64,000 bases of DNA from Photobacterium damselae (lineage in GTDB: Bacteria; Pseudomonadota; Gammaproteobacteria; Enterobacterales; Vibrionaceae), in NCBI RefSeq assembly GCF_003026815.1, contig NZ_PYOG01000001.1, positions 496,001 to 560,000 of the forward strand, read 5' to 3'. Both the position numbers and the translations under genes were made by a program. Below the pieces are notes generated by a model. That model had not been told where the DNA came from. It saw only the letters and a list, made by a program, of their open reading frames with translations, and did no database searches. Shown here one piece after another: positions 61,657 to 64,000 of this stretch (positions are counted from its first letter, which is position 1; each line of letters begins with the position of its first letter).

Positions 61657-62934
61657 TTAAAATAGTAGTGCAGCAATGTTTGCAACACCAAGTCCAGTTG
61701 CTCCCGCTCCCCAACGAGCATCACTTCCTTCTTTAAAGGCTGCCGACAAATCGAAGTGAATCCAACGACTCTGATCGGTATCCACAAAGCGAGAGAGGAA
61801 TGCCGCTGCATTGGATGCTCCTCCCATACCACCGCCCGGTTGTGCTCGGCTGTTAGCAGTATCGGCATAATCGGATGGGCAGTGATTCTGATGCCAAGGC
61901 TCTAAAGGAAGGGGCCACGCAGGCTCATTCACTAACTCTGATAAACCTTGAGCATGTAACAATAAAGATTTATCTAAACTGAAAATGGCGTTGTAATCTT
62001 CGCCCAGAGCCATTACCGCAGCCCCGGTTAATGTCGCAGCATCAATAATCAGTGGCGCTTGGGTTTTACTAGCAGCAATAAGACCATCAGCCAGAACCAA
62101 GCGACCTTCAGCGTCTGTATTAACAACTTCAACACTCACACCATTTTTATAGTGCAGCACATCACCAAGCTTATAGGCATTGCCCGCAACAAGGTTTTCG
62201 GCACAACATAAGATCAGTTGAACACGTTGACGCAGCCCTTGCTCAATGGCATAGCCTAAAGCCGCAGCAACCGTTGCCGCTCCACCCATATCACTTTTCA
62301 TTGCCAACATACCAACGCTGGACTTTAAGCTGTAACCGCCAGAGTCAAACGTAATACCCTTACCCACTAAACAAGCAGAAACAGGCGCATTGTCATCACC
62401 CGTTGGGTTATAGTCGATGGTTAACATTACAGGAGGTCTTTGGCTGGCTCGACCTACGCTATGAATGCCAACCCAACCTTGGTTCAGTAGTTCATCACCA
62501 ACAATCTTCTGACTCGATATTTTATCGCCAGCAATCCCCGTTAAAAATTGCGTGACCTCATCGGCTAATTGCTCTGGGTACATTTCATCAGGTGTTGCAT
62601 TGACAACTTTTCGCAACCAATCTGCGCAGTGTCGACGAGCATTAAGCAACTCTAGTTCATCTTCATCAATGCTTGCCCATTGCAAAATACCTGATGCCTT
62701 TGGTGAGGTATAACCACAGTAAAAGGCCCATTGGCGCTCGTAACTCCAATTATCGCCTTCTAGTTGAATATTCTGTACACCTTGGGATTGCAATCGTCGT
62801 GCCGCCTGTTGAATTCGGCGTAAAGGATAATCTCCCGCATAATGGATAGTTGCAGCATCAGACTGGTAACTGATTAATGCATTCTCACCCCAAAGCTCGG
62901 CAGAAGCTTCAGCACATAACAACACTTTTAACAT
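61657..62934 (-). CDS. PepB-type leucyl aminopeptidase, second copy
   Basis: This 425-residue M17 metallo-aminopeptidase is a close paralogue of the adjacent pepB. Metal-binding and catalytic motifs are intact: [26 protein letters not shown] and [14 protein letters not shown]. The N-terminal domain diverges more from E. coli PepB than the catalytic domain. It lies 58 bp after the upstream pepB stop; a terminator-like hairpin occupies that gap, so it may be expressed separately. Confidence 0.85.
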   Translation of the reverse strand: MLKVLLCAEASAELWGENALISYQSDAATIHYAGDYPLRRIQQAARRLQSQGVQNIQLEGDNWSYERQWAFYCGYTSPKASGILQWASIDEDELELLNARRHCADWLRKVVNATPDEMYPEQLADEVTQFLTGIAGDKISSQKIVGDELLNQGWVGIHSVGRASQRPPVMLTIDYNPTGDDNAPVSACLVGKGITFDSGGYSLKSSVGMLAMKSDMGGAATVAAALGYAIEQGLRQRVQLILCCAENLVAGNAYKLGDVLHYKNGVSVEVVNTDAEGRLVLADGLIAASKTQAPLIIDAATLTGAAVMALGEDYNAIFSLDKSLLLHAQGLSELVNEPAWPLPLEPWHQNHCPSDYADTANSRAQPGGGMGGASNAAAFLSRFVDTDQSRWIHFDLSAAFKEGSDARWGAGATGLGVANIAALLF

Positions 62935-62952
62935 GGTTTTTGTTCCAAATAA

Positions 62953-62982
62953 AAACGCCTCAACTCAATGAGCTAAGGCGTT
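62953..62982 (-). terminator. Terminator between the two pepB-type genes
   Basis: AACGCCT (62954-62960) pairs with AGGCGTT (62976-62982), with a small CTCA/TGAG pair inside; the minus-strand product ends in five T. Confidence 0.75.
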
Positions 62983-62992
62983 AAATCAATCA

Positions 62993-64000
62993 TTATTCTT
63001 GCGTTAAAATATTAGCTAAAGTACGCACACCAACGCCTGTTGCTCCTGCGCCCCACATATCATTAGCACCTTTGCGGTAAGTGGCACTAGCATCAATATG
63101 CATCCAGCCTTGGTGATAATCTTCAACAAAGTAAGATAAAAATGCCGCAGCTGTACTTGCACCTGGCATAAAGTCACCCGATGAGATATTGGCTAGATCA
63201 GCAAAGTTAGATGGCAACATACCACGGTGGATTTCTGCAAGAGGTAGAGGCCACATACCTTCACCTTCGGCTTGTGCTGCTGATAATGCTTTTTGTGCCA
63301 GCGAATTATCGAAGGTCAGTAGCGAGTGGTAGTCATTACCTACGGCCATTTTTGCCGCTCCCGTTAAGGTCGCACAGTCGATGATCAATTCTGGATTTTG
63401 AGAGCTCGCGTAAATCAGACCATCGGCAAGAACCAAACGACCTTCTGCATCGGTATTTAAAATCTCAACTGTCTTACCATTTTTATAGGTGATCACATCG
63501 CCCAATTTTGCAGCACGACCTGAGATCATGTTTTCCGCGCAGCACAGTACCAATTTGATTCGTTTATTCAAACCACGAGCAATAGCCATTGCTAAGCCAC
63601 CTGTTACCAGCGCAGCACCCCCCATATCCGCTTTCATTGCAGCCATGCCTGCTGATGGTTTAATGCTATAACCACCAGAATCAAATGTGATGCCTTTACC
63701 CACTAAACAAGCAAAAACAGGTGCATCAGGGTTTCCGGTTGGGTTGTAGTCTAGGCGTAACATCGCAGGACGGTGATCCGAACCACGACCAACGGTATAG
63801 GTACCATTCCAACCTTCATCGCGTAGATCGTTACCTTTAATAATCTTGTAGGTAACATGCTCAGGCGCTAACGATTTAATAAACTCAGCAGCGCGAGCAG
63901 TAAGTTGTGACGGACGAACCTCATCAGCAGGTTGATTGATGATCCCTCTAACCCAGTTAGTTGTCTGTAATCGTGCAGCCAGTTCTGTTTCTTCGGCTTC
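62993..64000 (-). CDS. pepB: Peptidase B (N-terminus cut by the window end)
   Basis: This is the C-terminal 335 residues of PepB; the reading frame stays open to the window end (237 bp beyond the first internal Met at 63763, reading [10 protein letters not shown] onwards), so the true start lies outside. Typical segments are [40 protein letters not shown] and [14 protein letters not shown]. In E. coli pepB ends the isc cluster, followed by other genes and ndk nearby, in agreement with this order. Confidence 0.93.
   Translation of the reverse strand, partial: EAEETELAARLQTTNWVRGIINQPADEVRPSQLTARAAEFIKSLAPEHVTYKIIKGNDLRDEGWNGTYTVGRGSDHRPAMLRLDYNPTGNPDAPVFACLVGKGITFDSGGYSIKPSAGMAAMKADMGGAALVTGGLAMAIARGLNKRIKLVLCCAENMISGRAAKLGDVITYKNGKTVEILNTDAEGRLVLADGLIYASSQNPELIIDCATLTGAAKMAVGNDYHSLLTFDNSLAQKALSAAQAEGEGMWPLPLAEIHRGMLPSNFADLANISSGDFMPGASTAAAFLSYFVEDYHQGWMHIDASATYRKGANDMWGAGATGVGVRTLANILTQE

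Overview
The window is a stretch of bacterial chromosome with about 94% of its length in protein-coding genes. It almost certainly comes from chromosome 1 of a member of the Vibrionaceae; the AT-rich codon use is compatible with the Aliivibrio/Photobacterium side of the family, but the genus is inferred, not proven. Supporting this are a complete Na+-NQR operon, the Na+-driven flagellar stator genes pomA and pomB between thiI and xseB, an OmpK-type Tsx porin, and the gene order guaA-guaB/xseA-yfgJ-(gap)-der, where Vibrios carry the crtS replication-control site. No rRNA, tRNA, CRISPR array, prophage or insertion sequence was seen.

Layout. 1-5138: nqrA-F on the minus strand (nqrF cut by the window start), behind a 610-bp non-coding leader. 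5749-10374: bolA, diverging from rlmG-yajG-ppiA-small gene-ampG. 10684-13194: ompK, panE and yajL. 13317-16654: pomA-pomB-thiI on minus. 16894-19918: xseB-ispA-dxs on plus (thiamine/isoprenoid precursors). 20037-22507: two unrecognised genes, one a large putative surface lipoprotein with an EF-hand loop. 22632-28788: nrdR-ribD-ribE-ribBA-ribH-nusB-thiL-pgpA on minus (riboflavin, transcription antitermination, thiamine, phospholipid). 28985-35687: glyA, glnB, a small membrane protein and purL on minus. 36075-38632: mltF, a 48-residue basic protein behind a sigma-54-like promoter, and tadA. 38668-41845: a LysR regulator diverging from frmA, followed by fghA (glutathione-dependent formaldehyde detoxification). 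41988-43550: an AbgT-family transporter. 44022-48840: guaA and guaB diverging from xseA. 48958-51769: yfgJ, the crtS candidate gap, an AlaX-like tRNA editing protein and a lipoprotein/coiled-coil pair. 51828-60747: rlmN-pilW-rodZ-ispG-hisS-yfgM-bamB-der on minus. 61130-64000: ndk and two tandem pepB-type aminopeptidases, the second cut by the window end.

Functional threads. Purine and one-carbon genes (glyA, purL, guaA, guaB) each carry a PurR-like operator, and the nucleoside porin ompK has a partial one. Isoprenoid synthesis (dxs, ispA, ispG), riboflavin synthesis feeding FMN to Na+-NQR, and sodium energetics (NQR pump, PomAB motor) are well represented. Most transcription units end in recognisable intrinsic terminators, which define the unit boundaries given here.

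The most notable non-coding signals are the GATC-rich gap at 49195-49672 (candidate crtS), the sigma-54-like promoter in front of a previously unlisted 48-codon gene at 37899-38045, and two overlapping, mutually exclusive hairpins at 8462-8503 that can expose or hide the ribosome binding site of the gene at 8505. All calls come from reading the sequence and remembered family knowledge; no searches were run.
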